Of a stretch of 64,000 nt of DNA, positions 18,974 to 27,445 are shown in pieces. The DNA is from Candidatus Alloclostridium intestinigallinarum (lineage in GTDB: Bacteria; Bacillota; Clostridia; Christensenellales; UBA3700). Below the pieces are notes generated by a model that was given only the letters and a program-made list of their open reading frames with translations, was not told the DNA's origin and did not search any database. Position numbers and translations under genes: made by a program. The stretch is taken from the NCBI GenBank assembly GCA_904382605.1, contig CAJFJA010000002.1:124001-188000 (forward strand). Direction: 5' to 3'. Numbering within the stretch: the first letter of the stretch is position 1; each line of letters opens with the position of its first letter.

Positions 18974-19564
18974 ATGGATAATAAAAAGCGGTTAAGTGCA
19001 CAAAATGAAGTTATGATATTCTTCTGGTGGTTCTGCGGAGCGCTCGTATTGTCGGTAATCATAACGATAACGGCAATAAGCGCGGGCGTAAAAGTGCAGT
19101 TGAGCGCGGATCTGGCGCGGGGATGCGCGGCGGTAAGCGTAAGTATTCTCAATGCGCAGATAATCAGGGTAAAGATATTCGAAAGCGGCGGAGAGCTTTA
19201 CTATATCGTAAACGGCGGCAGGCTCCGCAAAATAAGGCGGAATATCAAGAAAAAGGATAAGAAAGAGGTAAAGCCGTCCGGCAGGGCGGTAAAAGGCGGA
19301 AATACGGGAAAACTATCGCTCAGAAGTATTTACGTAAATGCGGCGGTGGGTATGGAAAACGCCGCGGCGACTGCTGCAATGAGTGCGGCGCTGGGAAACG
19401 TAATACCGTACTTCCTGCAAAGATACGTCAGAACAAAAGACTGTAAAAGCGCGGTGAACGCCGAATACGGAGAAAGCAACGTCAAAATAAACGCAGGCGC
19501 GGTTGCGGGGTGGGGTACTTTATTTACTTTGGGGCATATTGCAAATTCAGCAAGGAGAAGTTAG
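18974..19564 (+). CDS. DUF2953-like membrane protein (YtfI position)
   Basis: 196 residues from ATG 18974; an in-frame TTG at 18950 is the alternative. An N-terminal membrane helix (MIFFWWFCGALVLSVIITIT) is followed by a basic hinge and a small Ala/Gly-rich C-terminal domain. Sequence alone gives a weak family match. The place directly before ytfJ is that of DUF2953 (YtfI) in Bacillota and is the main reason for the call. No clear ribosome site is seen. It is separated from ytfJ by 4 nt. Confidence 0.6.
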   Translation: MDNKKRLSAQNEVMIFFWWFCGALVLSVIITITAISAGVKVQLSADLARGCAAVSVSILNAQIIRVKIFESGGELYYIVNGGRLRKIRRNIKKKDKKEVKPSGRAVKGGNTGKLSLRSIYVNAAVGMENAAATAAMSAALGNVIPYFLQRYVRTKDCKSAVNAEYGESNVKINAGAVAGWGTLFTLGHIANSARRS

Positions 19565-19568
19565 AAAT

Positions 19569-19928
19569 ATGGAACAGACAATTATGGATATAATGGGGCT
19601 TACTTTGGACAATTTGAAAAAGCTGTCGGGCGGAGGAAACGTAATGGGGGATCCGGTCAGACTGGACGAGAAAACGGTTGCGGTACCTTATTGCAAGGTG
19701 TCGCTGGGCTTTGTGTACGGCGGGGGAGAGTACGGCGGAAGCAAGTCTTCCAATATGCTCCGCCTTCCGTTTGCAACGGCGGGCGGCGGCGGAGTGACGC
19801 TCACTCCGTGCGGCTTCTTAATTGCGGAAGACGGGGAATACAAGGTCGTGGCGCAGGAGGAAAAGGAGGAAGAAAACAAGTGGGTGAGTTTGGCAAAAGC
19901 AGTTTTGAACGTAATGAAAAAGTCATAA
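19569..19928 (+). CDS. ytfJ: GerW family sporulation protein YtfJ
   Basis: 119 residues. It has the YtfJ core NVMGDPVRLDEKTVAVPYCK, VSLGFVYGGGEYGG, a glycine-rich AGGGGVTLTPCGFLI turn and an acidic EEKEEENKW end. In Bacillus GerW is needed for lysozyme-independent germination steps; the biochemical role is unknown. The ATG has AAGGAGAAG upstream. The next gene, dacF, begins 49 nt before this stop in another frame. Confidence 0.9.
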   Translation: MEQTIMDIMGLTLDNLKKLSGGGNVMGDPVRLDEKTVAVPYCKVSLGFVYGGGEYGGSKSSNMLRLPFATAGGGGVTLTPCGFLIAEDGEYKVVAQEEKEEENKWVSLAKAVLNVMKKS

Positions 19929-21100
19929 AATTGCTAAAAGTATTCTGTATTATTGCAATTTTTATAATAATATTTGGAGTTATAACAATAAATTATCAAA
20001 AATGCGCAGCGGAAAATAGTTCTTCTTACGTGGTTATGTATCAGCCGGGGCGGCAGGTTTTGTCGGGTAACGATCTCGACGCGCGGCTGCCCATGGCAAG
20101 TACCACTAAAATAGTAACGGCGATAGTAACCCTTGAAAACGCTTGCTTGGACGAAGTGGTCACGATTCCGAAGGAGGCCGTCGGAGTGGAAGGTTCGTCC
20201 GTATATCTGAGGGAGGGAGAGAAGTTTACCGTCAATGAGCTTTTGCACGCGCTTATGCTTCAATCGGGCAACGATGCCGCCGTCGCTCTTGCTCTGCACG
20301 TCGGCGGAAATATGGACGATTTCGTTAAGTTGATGAACGACTATGCCGCAAGCCTCAACCTTGAAAACACGCATTTTTGCAACCCCCACGGACTGCACGA
20401 TCCGGGGCACTATACTTCCGCCCGCGATCTTGCCGCGCTTACCTGCGCGGCAATGGATAACGAGCAGTTTTGCAATATTATAAGCGCAAAAAAATTCAAC
20501 GTGCCGCAAAGCAAATTTACCGCGGCGCGCACCTGGTATAACAAGAACAAAATGCTCAGTCTGTACGACGGCGCGAACGGCGTGAAGACGGGATATACGA
20601 CGAAGTCGGGCAGATGTCTGGTATCCGCCGCCGAACGCGGGGGTATACAGCTCGTGTGCGTAGTATTAAATCATTATAATATGTGGCAGGACAGTATGGA
20701 ATATATGGACGCGGCGTTTGAAAAATATTGCGCCGTGCATGGCGCGGCGGAAGAAGAGCCGCTGTACGGCATACCCGGCGAGGGGGTGTCCGTCGGAGTG
20801 CGCGGCGGAATGAATTTTGCGATTGAAAAGAGCGGATTCAAAGACCTGCAGTATGAAATTCTGCCGGAAAAAGGGCATACTTTGCCGTTGAAAGCGGGCG
20901 GAAAAATAGGTACTATCCGCGTTTTTGCCGGCAATCGCTTGATTTTTTCTTCCGAATTATATACCATAAACGATATAGAAGACGAAAACGGACTGTATGC
21001 GGCGGAGAATTACCGCGGCGAATTGGAAGTGAAATATGGAAGTAAGGTTGAACAAATATATTGCAAGCTGCGGGACGGCGTCCAGGCGCGGAGCCGATGA
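19880..21100 (+). CDS. dacF: D-alanyl-D-alanine carboxypeptidase (DacF-like, S11)
   Basis: 406 residues from GTG 19880, with AAGGAGG about 10 nt before it inside ytfJ. A membrane or signal segment (KLLKVFCIIAIFIIIFGVIT) is followed by the penicillin-binding catalytic set: STTK at 74-77, SGN at 129-131 and KTG in ANGVKTGYTTKSGR. A C-terminal PBP5-like beta domain completes the protein. It trims D-Ala from peptidoglycan stem peptides outside the membrane. In spore formers dacF is usually followed by spmA-spmB; here rluB follows at once with a 65-nt overlap. Confidence 0.9.
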   Translation: MGEFGKSSFERNEKVIKLLKVFCIIAIFIIIFGVITINYQKCAAENSSSYVVMYQPGRQVLSGNDLDARLPMASTTKIVTAIVTLENACLDEVVTIPKEAVGVEGSSVYLREGEKFTVNELLHALMLQSGNDAAVALALHVGGNMDDFVKLMNDYAASLNLENTHFCNPHGLHDPGHYTSARDLAALTCAAMDNEQFCNIISAKKFNVPQSKFTAARTWYNKNKMLSLYDGANGVKTGYTTKSGRCLVSAAERGGIQLVCVVLNHYNMWQDSMEYMDAAFEKYCAVHGAAEEEPLYGIPGEGVSVGVRGGMNFAIEKSGFKDLQYEILPEKGHTLPLKAGGKIGTIRVFAGNRLIFSSELYTINDIEDENGLYAAENYRGELEVKYGSKVEQIYCKLRDGVQARSR

Positions 21101-21749
21101 GATTATATCCGCCGGCAGGGTGAAGGTGAACGGAAAGGTCGTAACCGGTCTGGGCACCACTATAGAAACGGGTAACGATACGGTCACGGTTGACGGCGTA
21201 AAAATCGTGCCCGTGTCGAAATTTACTTATATAATGCTTTATAAGCCCAAGGGGTGCATAACAAGCGTGCGCGACGACCGCGGCAGAAAAACGGTGTACG
21301 ATTACATAGACGTGCAGGTGCCTCACCTCGTACCCGTAGGCAGACTTGATTACGATACCGAAGGGCTGCTGATAATGACCAACGACGGCGATCTTGTCCA
21401 CCGTCTTGCGCATCCGTCCGGGGAAGTGCCCAAGACGTATTCGGTAAGGGCGGAAGGTCAGTTTCCCGAACACATATTGGCAAAACTGCGCAAGGGCGTG
21501 GAGATAGATGGCGTGCTTACAAGGCGGAGCAAGGTAAAGCTGCTCGAACAGGGCGAGAAGGAGGCCAGACTTTCCGTAACGATAACGGAAGGGCGGAACA
21601 GGCAGGTAAGGCGTATGTTTGAAGCGGTGGAAAGGAACGTCGTATTCCTGAAAAGGGTGGCGATAGGCGAGCTGAAGCTGGGCGGGCTTGCGCGCGGCGG
21701 CTGGCGCTATCTTCACGATGACGAAGTGGAATATCTGAAAAGTCTGTGA
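21036..21749 (+). CDS. rluB: RluB-type rRNA pseudouridine synthase
   Basis: 237 residues. S4 RNA-binding domain at the N terminus (VRLNKYIASCGTASRRGADE) and catalytic GRLDYDTEGLLIMTNDG with the essential Asp, then GRNRQVRRMFEAV. It modifies 23S rRNA. The start is set by the S4 domain, whose first strand begins immediately after the ATG, so the 65-nt overlap with dacF is likely real. Confidence 0.93.
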   Translation: MEVRLNKYIASCGTASRRGADEIISAGRVKVNGKVVTGLGTTIETGNDTVTVDGVKIVPVSKFTYIMLYKPKGCITSVRDDRGRKTVYDYIDVQVPHLVPVGRLDYDTEGLLIMTNDGDLVHRLAHPSGEVPKTYSVRAEGQFPEHILAKLRKGVEIDGVLTRRSKVKLLEQGEKEARLSVTITEGRNRQVRRMFEAVERNVVFLKRVAIGELKLGGLARGGWRYLHDDEVEYLKSL

Positions 21750-21767
21750 TACGGTCATACAGGCAGG

Positions 21768-21792
21768 AAAAAGCGCCTTTGTGCGCTTTTTT
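21768..21792 (+). terminator. Terminator after rluB
   Basis: AAAAAGCGC, loop CTTTGT, GCGCTTTTTT. Confidence 0.88.
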
Positions 21793-21910
21793 GTTTTATC
21801 CGCAGCAAGGCGTCGGAACGCTTTTGCGGCGCGCCGCCTTAACGCCGGCTTACGGGAGCGGCGGCAGGGTAAATTTTTGTCGGAAAAGTTTAGAAACCTC
21901 CGTCAATCGC

Positions 21911-21939
21911 TTGCAAAATTTTTACTTTAATTATACAAT
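21911..21939 (+). promoter_or_regulatory. Promoter of the carboxyltransferase/Na+ pump operon
   Basis: TTGCAA (21911-21916), 17-nt spacer, TACAAT (21934-21939). The operon start codon lies 60 nt downstream with CGGAGG as ribosome site. Confidence 0.65.
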
Positions 21940-21999
21940 TAATACAAGCGCTTAAAAGGCAACAAGCAAATCAACTCGAAAATTTCGGAGGTTTTTAGA

Positions 22000-23394
22000 A
22001 TGAACAAAAAGGAACTGGTGTCGGCGCAGGAGGCTGTTGACAAGGCCAACGCTAAGGCTCAGAGTTTTATCGACGATATTGTCGACGAAGCGTCGTTTGT
22101 GGAAACGGACGCTTTCGTTATCGGCAGTAACGGGGCTTTGGGCGAAGGCGTTGTGACCGGTTACGCCACCATCGAAGGCACGCCCGTCCACATTTTCGCC
22201 CAGAACGCGGATGTGATGATGGGCAGTATCGGCGCGGCTTCCGCAAGGAAGATTGCCAAGTGTATGGAAAGGGCGTGCAAAACGGGAACGCCTCTTATCT
22301 CCGTGCTCGACTGTTCGGGCGCAAGAGTGGAAGAGGGCGCCGCGGTTATGGAAGCATACGCATCCCTGCTTGCAATGGCTGAAGAAGTGGGCGAAACCGT
22401 GCCCCACGTCTGCATAGTAAAGGGCGTTGCGGTAGGCATGACCGCCACTTTTGCGGCAATGGCAGATTACGTATTCATGAGCAAGGACGCGGTAATGTCC
22501 GTAAACTCGCCCATGTATCTGGCGTCCGCGCAGCCGTCCATTCCCAAACTGAACAAAATGGTCGGATTCGACGCTTACAAGGAAAATTCTTCCCTGGCAA
22601 CGGATACATATTCTTCCGCGAAGGATTTGAAGGGCAAGCTCACGCAGCTGCTTGCCACGATAGGCGTTATCGAGCGTGAAGCAAGCGACGACGATCCCAA
22701 CCGCGTCATGTCAGCTCTTACCAAAAAGTATACGGTCAAAGGCGCGCTCCAGGCACTTGCCGACGACGGAAAATATATCGAAGTCAATGCCGATTACGCA
22801 AAAGACGTCGTGTGCGCTTTTGCAAAGGTCAACGGTATCAGCGTAGCCGTTGTGGCTAACGAATCCTCTGAAAATAACGGATATATGAGCGAAGAGGGCG
22901 TAAAGAAAGCCGCCGGATTCATCAAAAAGGCGAACGCTTTCGGACTTCCCCTTATCACGCTCGTTGACAGCAAGGGCTTCAACCCCGATCTGAAGCAGGA
23001 ACTTTCCGGTTTTGCGCTTAAAACCGCCTGCCTTTTCAAGGCGGTCGCTTCTTACGAACATCCCATGATAGGCGTAGCCTGCGGCAACGCGATAGGCGCG
23101 GCTTATTCCGCGCTCATGAGCAAGGGCATCGGTTTTGATTACACTCTCGCAACCACCGCCGCGGTCGTGGCGCCCGTCACCTCCGATACAGGCGTGCATA
23201 TCTTCTTTACCGAAGAACTTAAAAAGAAGAAGGTTTCGGACAGCAAGACGGTCGAAAAGCTGGAAAAACTCTACGACAGCGAAATGGGCAATCCCGTCGC
23301 CGCGGCAGGCGCAGGTTACATCGACAACGTGATAGAAGCGGGCAATATCCGCCCCTGCGTGAGCTCGGCTCTTTTAATGTTATTAGGTATATAA
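22000..23394 (+). CDS. Acyl-CoA carboxyltransferase subunit (MmdA/12S-like)
   Basis: 464 residues, shorter than the usual 510 or so. Two crotonase-fold halves are seen. The first has MMGSIGAASARKIAKCME, then LDCSGARVEEGAAVME and GVAVGMTATFAAMADYVFMS. The second has LPLITLVDSKGFNPDLKQE and GNAIGAAYSALMSKG. This is the biotin-dependent carboxyltransferase that handles CoA esters in methylmalonyl-CoA decarboxylase, propionyl-CoA carboxylase and transcarboxylase 12S. The second half lacks several glycines of the classical GFxPGxxQE and KxxGGAY motifs, so substrate choice is open. It heads an operon with Na+ pump subunits. Confidence 0.8.
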   Translation: MNKKELVSAQEAVDKANAKAQSFIDDIVDEASFVETDAFVIGSNGALGEGVVTGYATIEGTPVHIFAQNADVMMGSIGAASARKIAKCMERACKTGTPLISVLDCSGARVEEGAAVMEAYASLLAMAEEVGETVPHVCIVKGVAVGMTATFAAMADYVFMSKDAVMSVNSPMYLASAQPSIPKLNKMVGFDAYKENSSLATDTYSSAKDLKGKLTQLLATIGVIEREASDDDPNRVMSALTKKYTVKGALQALADDGKYIEVNADYAKDVVCAFAKVNGISVAVVANESSENNGYMSEEGVKKAAGFIKKANAFGLPLITLVDSKGFNPDLKQELSGFALKTACLFKAVASYEHPMIGVACGNAIGAAYSALMSKGIGFDYTLATTAAVVAPVTSDTGVHIFFTEELKKKKVSDSKTVEKLEKLYDSEMGNPVAAAGAGYIDNVIEAGNIRPCVSSALLMLLGI

Positions 23395-23411
23395 GGCAGG
23401 TAGGGTAGTTT

Positions 23412-23960
23412 ATGAACAAGAAAAAACTTTTCATAACCCTTGCTCTTGTGGCGGTCATCGCGTGCGCGGCGCTTTTGTTCGGCGCGTGCGAGATGATGGG
23501 CGACGCCGATCCGGACGATATGGGCATAGCCGGTATGAACGGCGGCGAAAGACTTCTTACGGGACTTCAGGTTGCCGCAATGGGTCTTATCGTCGTGTTT
23601 GTAGTGCTTATCGTGCTCATCTGCCTCATCAAGGTATTCAAGATACTGATCGACGCGGCCGAAAAGGCGTCTGAAAAAAGAGCAGAAGAAAACAAGGGTA
23701 AGGAGAAAAAGACGTTCGCCGAGCGTATGCAGGAACGTAAAGCAGCCAAGGCGGCAGAAAAACAGGCTCTGCTCGAAGCTGCGCGCGCAAGGCTGAACAA
23801 AACCGGACAAGCCGGACAGGAAGCGCCCGTATCCGACGACGGGGAAGAAGAGGAAATTGCGGCGGTCATGGCGGCAATTTACGCTTTCTACGATTCCATG
23901 CCTGCACAGGAGCGTTCCAATCTGAAATTCCGCGTACGCTCAATCAAACAAATAAAATAA
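23412..23960 (+). CDS. oadG: Sodium pump decarboxylase gamma subunit (OadG-like)
   Basis: 182 residues. An N-terminal hydrophobic segment (KKLFITLALVAVIACAALLF) ends near a cysteine, and a second helix (GLQVAAMGLIVVFVVLIVLI) is the canonical OadG anchor. A charged Lys/Glu/Ala helix follows, then the conserved end EEEIAAVMAAIYAFYDSM and FRVRSIKQIK. Gamma anchors the carboxyltransferase to the membrane beta subunit and often binds zinc through its C terminus. It is 15 nt after the first operon gene and 29 nt before the biotin carrier. Confidence 0.85.
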   Translation: MNKKKLFITLALVAVIACAALLFGACEMMGDADPDDMGIAGMNGGERLLTGLQVAAMGLIVVFVVLIVLICLIKVFKILIDAAEKASEKRAEENKGKEKKTFAERMQERKAAKAAEKQALLEAARARLNKTGQAGQEAPVSDDGEEEEIAAVMAAIYAFYDSMPAQERSNLKFRVRSIKQIK

Positions 23961-23989
23961 CGAGAAAATCATTCAAGGAGAAATAAAAA

Positions 23990-24376
23990 ATGCGCAAGTT
24001 CAATGTTAACGTCAATGGTAAATCTTACGCCGTGGAAGTAGAAGAAGTGGGCGGCGTCGCACCCGCACCCGCGGCTGTTGCTCCCGCGCCTGCGGCTGTC
24101 GCACCCGCAGCGCCCGCAGCTGCCGCTCCCGCACCCGCACCCGCGGCTCCCGCGGCGGCAGGAAAGGGCGATCCCGTCAATTCCCCTATGCCCGGCCTTG
24201 TGAAAAAGCTCTGCTTTGCAAACGGTGCTACCGTTGAAAAGGGCGCGGAAATCATAACGCTGGAAGCCATGAAGATGGACACCCCCGTCGTAGCGCCCAA
24301 AGCCGGCGTGATTACCTATTGCATAAACGAAGGCGCCAACGTGGATACCGGCGCGTTGCTTTGCACCATAGCTTAA
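23990..24376 (+). CDS. Biotin carboxyl carrier protein of the decarboxylase
   Basis: 128 residues. The N-terminal strand FNVNVNGKSYAVEVEEVGG is followed by an Ala/Pro linker (residues about 23-60) made of near-repeats APAPAAV. The biotinyl domain comes next, with PMPGLVKKLCF and the biotinylation lysine in EAMKMDTP. It moves CO2 from the carboxyltransferase to the membrane beta subunit. Strong ribosome site AAGGAG. It is the only carrier in the operon, although two carboxyltransferases flank it. Confidence 0.92.
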   Translation: MRKFNVNVNGKSYAVEVEEVGGVAPAPAAVAPAPAAVAPAAPAAAAPAPAPAAPAAAGKGDPVNSPMPGLVKKLCFANGATVEKGAEIITLEAMKMDTPVVAPKAGVITYCINEGANVDTGALLCTIA

Positions 24377-24395
24377 TCGGCCCTCGGAGGTTAGT

Positions 24396-25847
24396 ATGGT
24401 AGATATATTCACTTCATTTTCCTCGTTCGATTTCGTGGAGGCGATGAAGACCCTGTGGGACAGCACGGGCTTCATGACCACGGGCGCGGACATCTGGAAA
24501 AACTTTATAATGCTGGCGATAGCGTGTATTCTCATCTATCTGGCAGTGTATAAAGAATTCGAGCCTAACCTGCTGGTTGCGATAGGCTTCGGTATGTTTA
24601 TTATAAATATACCGGGCGCGTACAATATACTGTACGGAACCACGGGCTATATATTCAGCGAATCTATTACAGATACGGTGGTATTACAGGGCACATCGGA
24701 AACATTATTGCAATGGGTATACACTACTGTTGATCCTAATATATTCGGTAACGCCGTTGCTTCTGGCACTGCGTGGTCGGAGATAAGCGGAGATACGATA
24801 TCCAATTTCCTTGCAAATGCCGATAACGTAAACGCAATGCTGGACACTATAACCCAACACCTTTCCACTACGGGTGTATTCGCAGGTTCCGAGATAACAT
24901 ATGTAACCGGCGTTGTCGCCAACGAAGGCGTGTTCTATTACCTGTACAAGGGCGTTGAATGGGTTATCTTCCCGCCGCTCATCTTTATGGGCATCGGCGC
25001 GATGACGGACTTCGGTCCCATGATAGCCAACCCGAGCAGTATGCTTATGGGTGCGGCGGCACAGCTGGGTATATTCGTCACCTTCACCGTGGCAATCCTC
25101 ATCGGTTTCACGGGCGAAGAGGCGGCTTCCATCGGTATTATCGGCGGTGCGGACGGTCCTACGGCTATTTACGTCACCACCAAGCTGGCGCCCCATCTGC
25201 TCGCATCCATTGCAGTTGCGGCTTACTCGTACATGGCGCTTATCAAAATCATACAGCCGCCCATCATCAAGCTCCTCACCACCAAAAAGGAGAGGGGAAT
25301 CGTCATGGAGCAGCTCCGCCCCGTGTCCAAGACGGAAAAGGTCATTTTCCCTCTGGTCGTTACCGGTATCGTCGGTGTGCTTCTGCCTTCCGCAATACCG
25401 CTCATCGGTATGCTTATGCTGGGTAACCTGTTCAAGGAAGCGGGCGTCGTACCCCGTCTTGCAAAGACCGCAAGCAACGAACTTATCAATATCGTTACCA
25501 TTCTTTTGGGCGTGCTGGTCGGTTCCAAGGCTACGGCGGACACCTTCCTTACACAGCAAACGCTGCTTATCCTCGTCATCGGCGTCGTGGCGTTCGCTCT
25601 GGGTACCGCGGGCGGCGTGCTGATAGGCAAGCTGATGTGCGTCATCACAAAGGGCAAGGTCAACCCCATTATCGGCGCGGCGGGCGTTTCGGCTGTGCCT
25701 ATGGCGGCGCGTATCGCGCACAACGTTGGTCAGGAAGAAAACCCCAACAACTACTTGCTCATGCATGCAATGGGTCCTAACGTGTCCGGCGTTATCGGCT
25801 CGGCAGTCGCTGCGGGCGTATTGCTCGCCTGCTTCGGCGTATTCTAA
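24396..25847 (+). CDS. oadB: Sodium pump decarboxylase beta subunit (OadB-like)
   Basis: 483 residues, about 50 longer than typical OadB. A multi-helix membrane protein with IFPPLIFMGIGAMTDFGPMI, the Na+/CO2-handling IGIIGGADGPTAIYVTTKLA, then YSYMALIKIIQPPIIKLLTT, LPSAIPLIGMLMLGNL, and the C-terminal SAVPMAARIAHNVGQ and MHAMGPNVSGVIGSAVAAG. It decarboxylates carboxybiotin and exports Na+, making a sodium motive force. Extra residues at about 75-150, rich in Ser, Thr and Asn, interrupt the usual N-terminal part, probably as an outside loop. Confidence 0.93.
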   Translation: MVDIFTSFSSFDFVEAMKTLWDSTGFMTTGADIWKNFIMLAIACILIYLAVYKEFEPNLLVAIGFGMFIINIPGAYNILYGTTGYIFSESITDTVVLQGTSETLLQWVYTTVDPNIFGNAVASGTAWSEISGDTISNFLANADNVNAMLDTITQHLSTTGVFAGSEITYVTGVVANEGVFYYLYKGVEWVIFPPLIFMGIGAMTDFGPMIANPSSMLMGAAAQLGIFVTFTVAILIGFTGEEAASIGIIGGADGPTAIYVTTKLAPHLLASIAVAAYSYMALIKIIQPPIIKLLTTKKERGIVMEQLRPVSKTEKVIFPLVVTGIVGVLLPSAIPLIGMLMLGNLFKEAGVVPRLAKTASNELINIVTILLGVLVGSKATADTFLTQQTLLILVIGVVAFALGTAGGVLIGKLMCVITKGKVNPIIGAAGVSAVPMAARIAHNVGQEENPNNYLLMHAMGPNVSGVIGSAVAAGVLLACFGVF

Positions 25848-25866
25848 TAGGTAAAAGAGGTAAAAT

Positions 25867-27258
25867 ATGGTTAAGATAACAGAAACTATTTTAAGAGACG
25901 CTCACCAATCCCAGGCGGCTACCCGCATGAGATTGGATGAAATGCTCCCCGTTGCCGACAAGCTCGACAAAATCGGCTACTGTTCCATAGAATGCTGGGG
26001 CGGCGCAACCTTCGACTCCTGCCTGCGTTTTCTGAACGAAGACCCCTGGACGAGATTGCGTAAGCTGAAAGAGGCTATGCCCAAGACTCCTCTGCAAATG
26101 CTTCTGCGCGGTCAGAACCTGCTCGGATACAAGCATTATGCGGACGACGTTGTGGACGAATTCGTCAAGAAGTCCATTCAGAACGGCATAACCGTAATGC
26201 GTATTTTCGACGCGCTCAACGACCCCCGCAATATGGAAAGGGCAATGAAGGCGTGCCAAAAGAACGGCGGCATATGCGAAGCGGCGTTCAGCTACACCAC
26301 TTCTCCCGTGCATACCAACGAATATTTCGTGGAACTTGCCAAGAAGCTGGAAAAGATGGGCGCGGACGTAATCTGCATTAAGGATATGGCGGGCATTCTG
26401 CTCCCTTACAACGCTTACGAACTCGTAAAAGCGTTGAAGGCTTCCGTAAAAGTGCCCATCCATCTGCACACCCACCAGACCGCAGGCACGGGTAACCTCA
26501 CCTATCTGAAGGCGATAGAAGCGGGCGTGGATATAATCGACTGCGCGCTTTCTCCTTTGGGCAACGGCACTTCCCAGCCCGCCACCGAACCCATGGTGGC
26601 AACGCTTGCGGGCACTCCTTACGATACGGGACTCGACCTGCTCAAACTCAACGAGCTGACCGAACACTTCAAGAAGGTCGCCGCAAGGCTGAAAGCGGAC
26701 GGATTCCTTACCGACAAGTCGTTGCAGACTGACGTCAACGCGCTTATCTACCAGGTTCCCGGCGGCATGCTTTCCAACCTGGTCAACCAGCTCAAACAGC
26801 TCAACGCCTCCGATCTCTACGACGAAGTGCTTAAAGAAGTACCCCGCGTCAGGGCAGACCTCGGCTATCCGCCGCTCGTTACCCCTACCAGCCAGATCGT
26901 CGGCACGCAGGCGGTGTTCAACGTGTTCTACAAGGAAAGATACAAGGTCGTATCTTCCGAAACCAAGGGCGTGCTCCGCGGCGAATACGGCAAACTGCCG
27001 GCAGAACCCAACCCCGAAGTGGTCAAAAAGGCAATCGGCGACGACGAGCGCATAACCTGCCGTCCCGCAGACCTGCTTGAACCCGAAATGGATAAATACC
27101 GCGCCGAATGCGCCGAATACGTGGAGCAGGAAGAAGACGTGCTCTCCTACGCGCTCTTCCCCCAGGTTGCCACCAATTACTTCAAATACCGCGCCGCAAA
27201 CAAGTATCACGTCGATACGGAAGTGGGCAGCGTGGAAAAGAAGATAATGCCCGTGTAA
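25867..27258 (+). CDS. oadA: Oxaloacetate decarboxylase / transcarboxylase 5S-type alpha subunit
   Basis: 463 residues. HMGL-like carboxyltransferase with ITETILRDAHQSQAATRMR, WGGATFDSCLRFL, MLLRGQNLLGYKHYADD, the metal site CIKDMAGIL and HLHTHQTAGTG, and the carboxybiotin lysine region. The C-terminal conserved domain (QVPGGMLSNLVNQL) is complete, but there is no biotinyl domain. The separate carrier at 23990 must serve it, as with the 5S subunit of propionibacterial transcarboxylase. It acts on oxaloacetate/pyruvate. Terminator follows. Confidence 0.92.
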   Translation: MVKITETILRDAHQSQAATRMRLDEMLPVADKLDKIGYCSIECWGGATFDSCLRFLNEDPWTRLRKLKEAMPKTPLQMLLRGQNLLGYKHYADDVVDEFVKKSIQNGITVMRIFDALNDPRNMERAMKACQKNGGICEAAFSYTTSPVHTNEYFVELAKKLEKMGADVICIKDMAGILLPYNAYELVKALKASVKVPIHLHTHQTAGTGNLTYLKAIEAGVDIIDCALSPLGNGTSQPATEPMVATLAGTPYDTGLDLLKLNELTEHFKKVAARLKADGFLTDKSLQTDVNALIYQVPGGMLSNLVNQLKQLNASDLYDEVLKEVPRVRADLGYPPLVTPTSQIVGTQAVFNVFYKERYKVVSSETKGVLRGEYGKLPAEPNPEVVKKAIGDDERITCRPADLLEPEMDKYRAECAEYVEQEEDVLSYALFPQVATNYFKYRAANKYHVDTEVGSVEKKIMPV

Positions 27259-27280
27259 CCACCGACAACATACAGACGAT

Positions 27281-27308
27281 AAAAAACCGCTTTCGGGCGG
27301 TTTTTTTA
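27281..27308 (+). terminator. Terminator after oadA
   Basis: AAAAAACCGC, loop TTTC, GGGCGGTTTTTTT. Confidence 0.92.
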
Positions 27309-27390
27309 TGCCCGTTCACCATTGCCGGCAGGGTAGTTAGCGTCAAACGGTTATTGAATAAGTCGGCGTGCGGCGGAAAAAACGGGAGTA

Positions 27391-27419
27391 TAAAAAGGGC
27401 ACGGCTCAAACCGTGCCCG
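27391..27419 (-). terminator. Terminator after galT
   Basis: On the minus strand GGGCACGG, loop TTTGAG, CCGTGCCC, then TTTTTA. Confidence 0.9.
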
Positions 27420-27445
27420 TATTTCAACGCTGCAGATATACTTGT

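Noticed and set aside
24050..24170. Ala/Pro repeat in the biotin carrier as a DNA tandem repeat of interest
   Set aside because: It is the normal flexible linker of biotin carrier proteins in this family.
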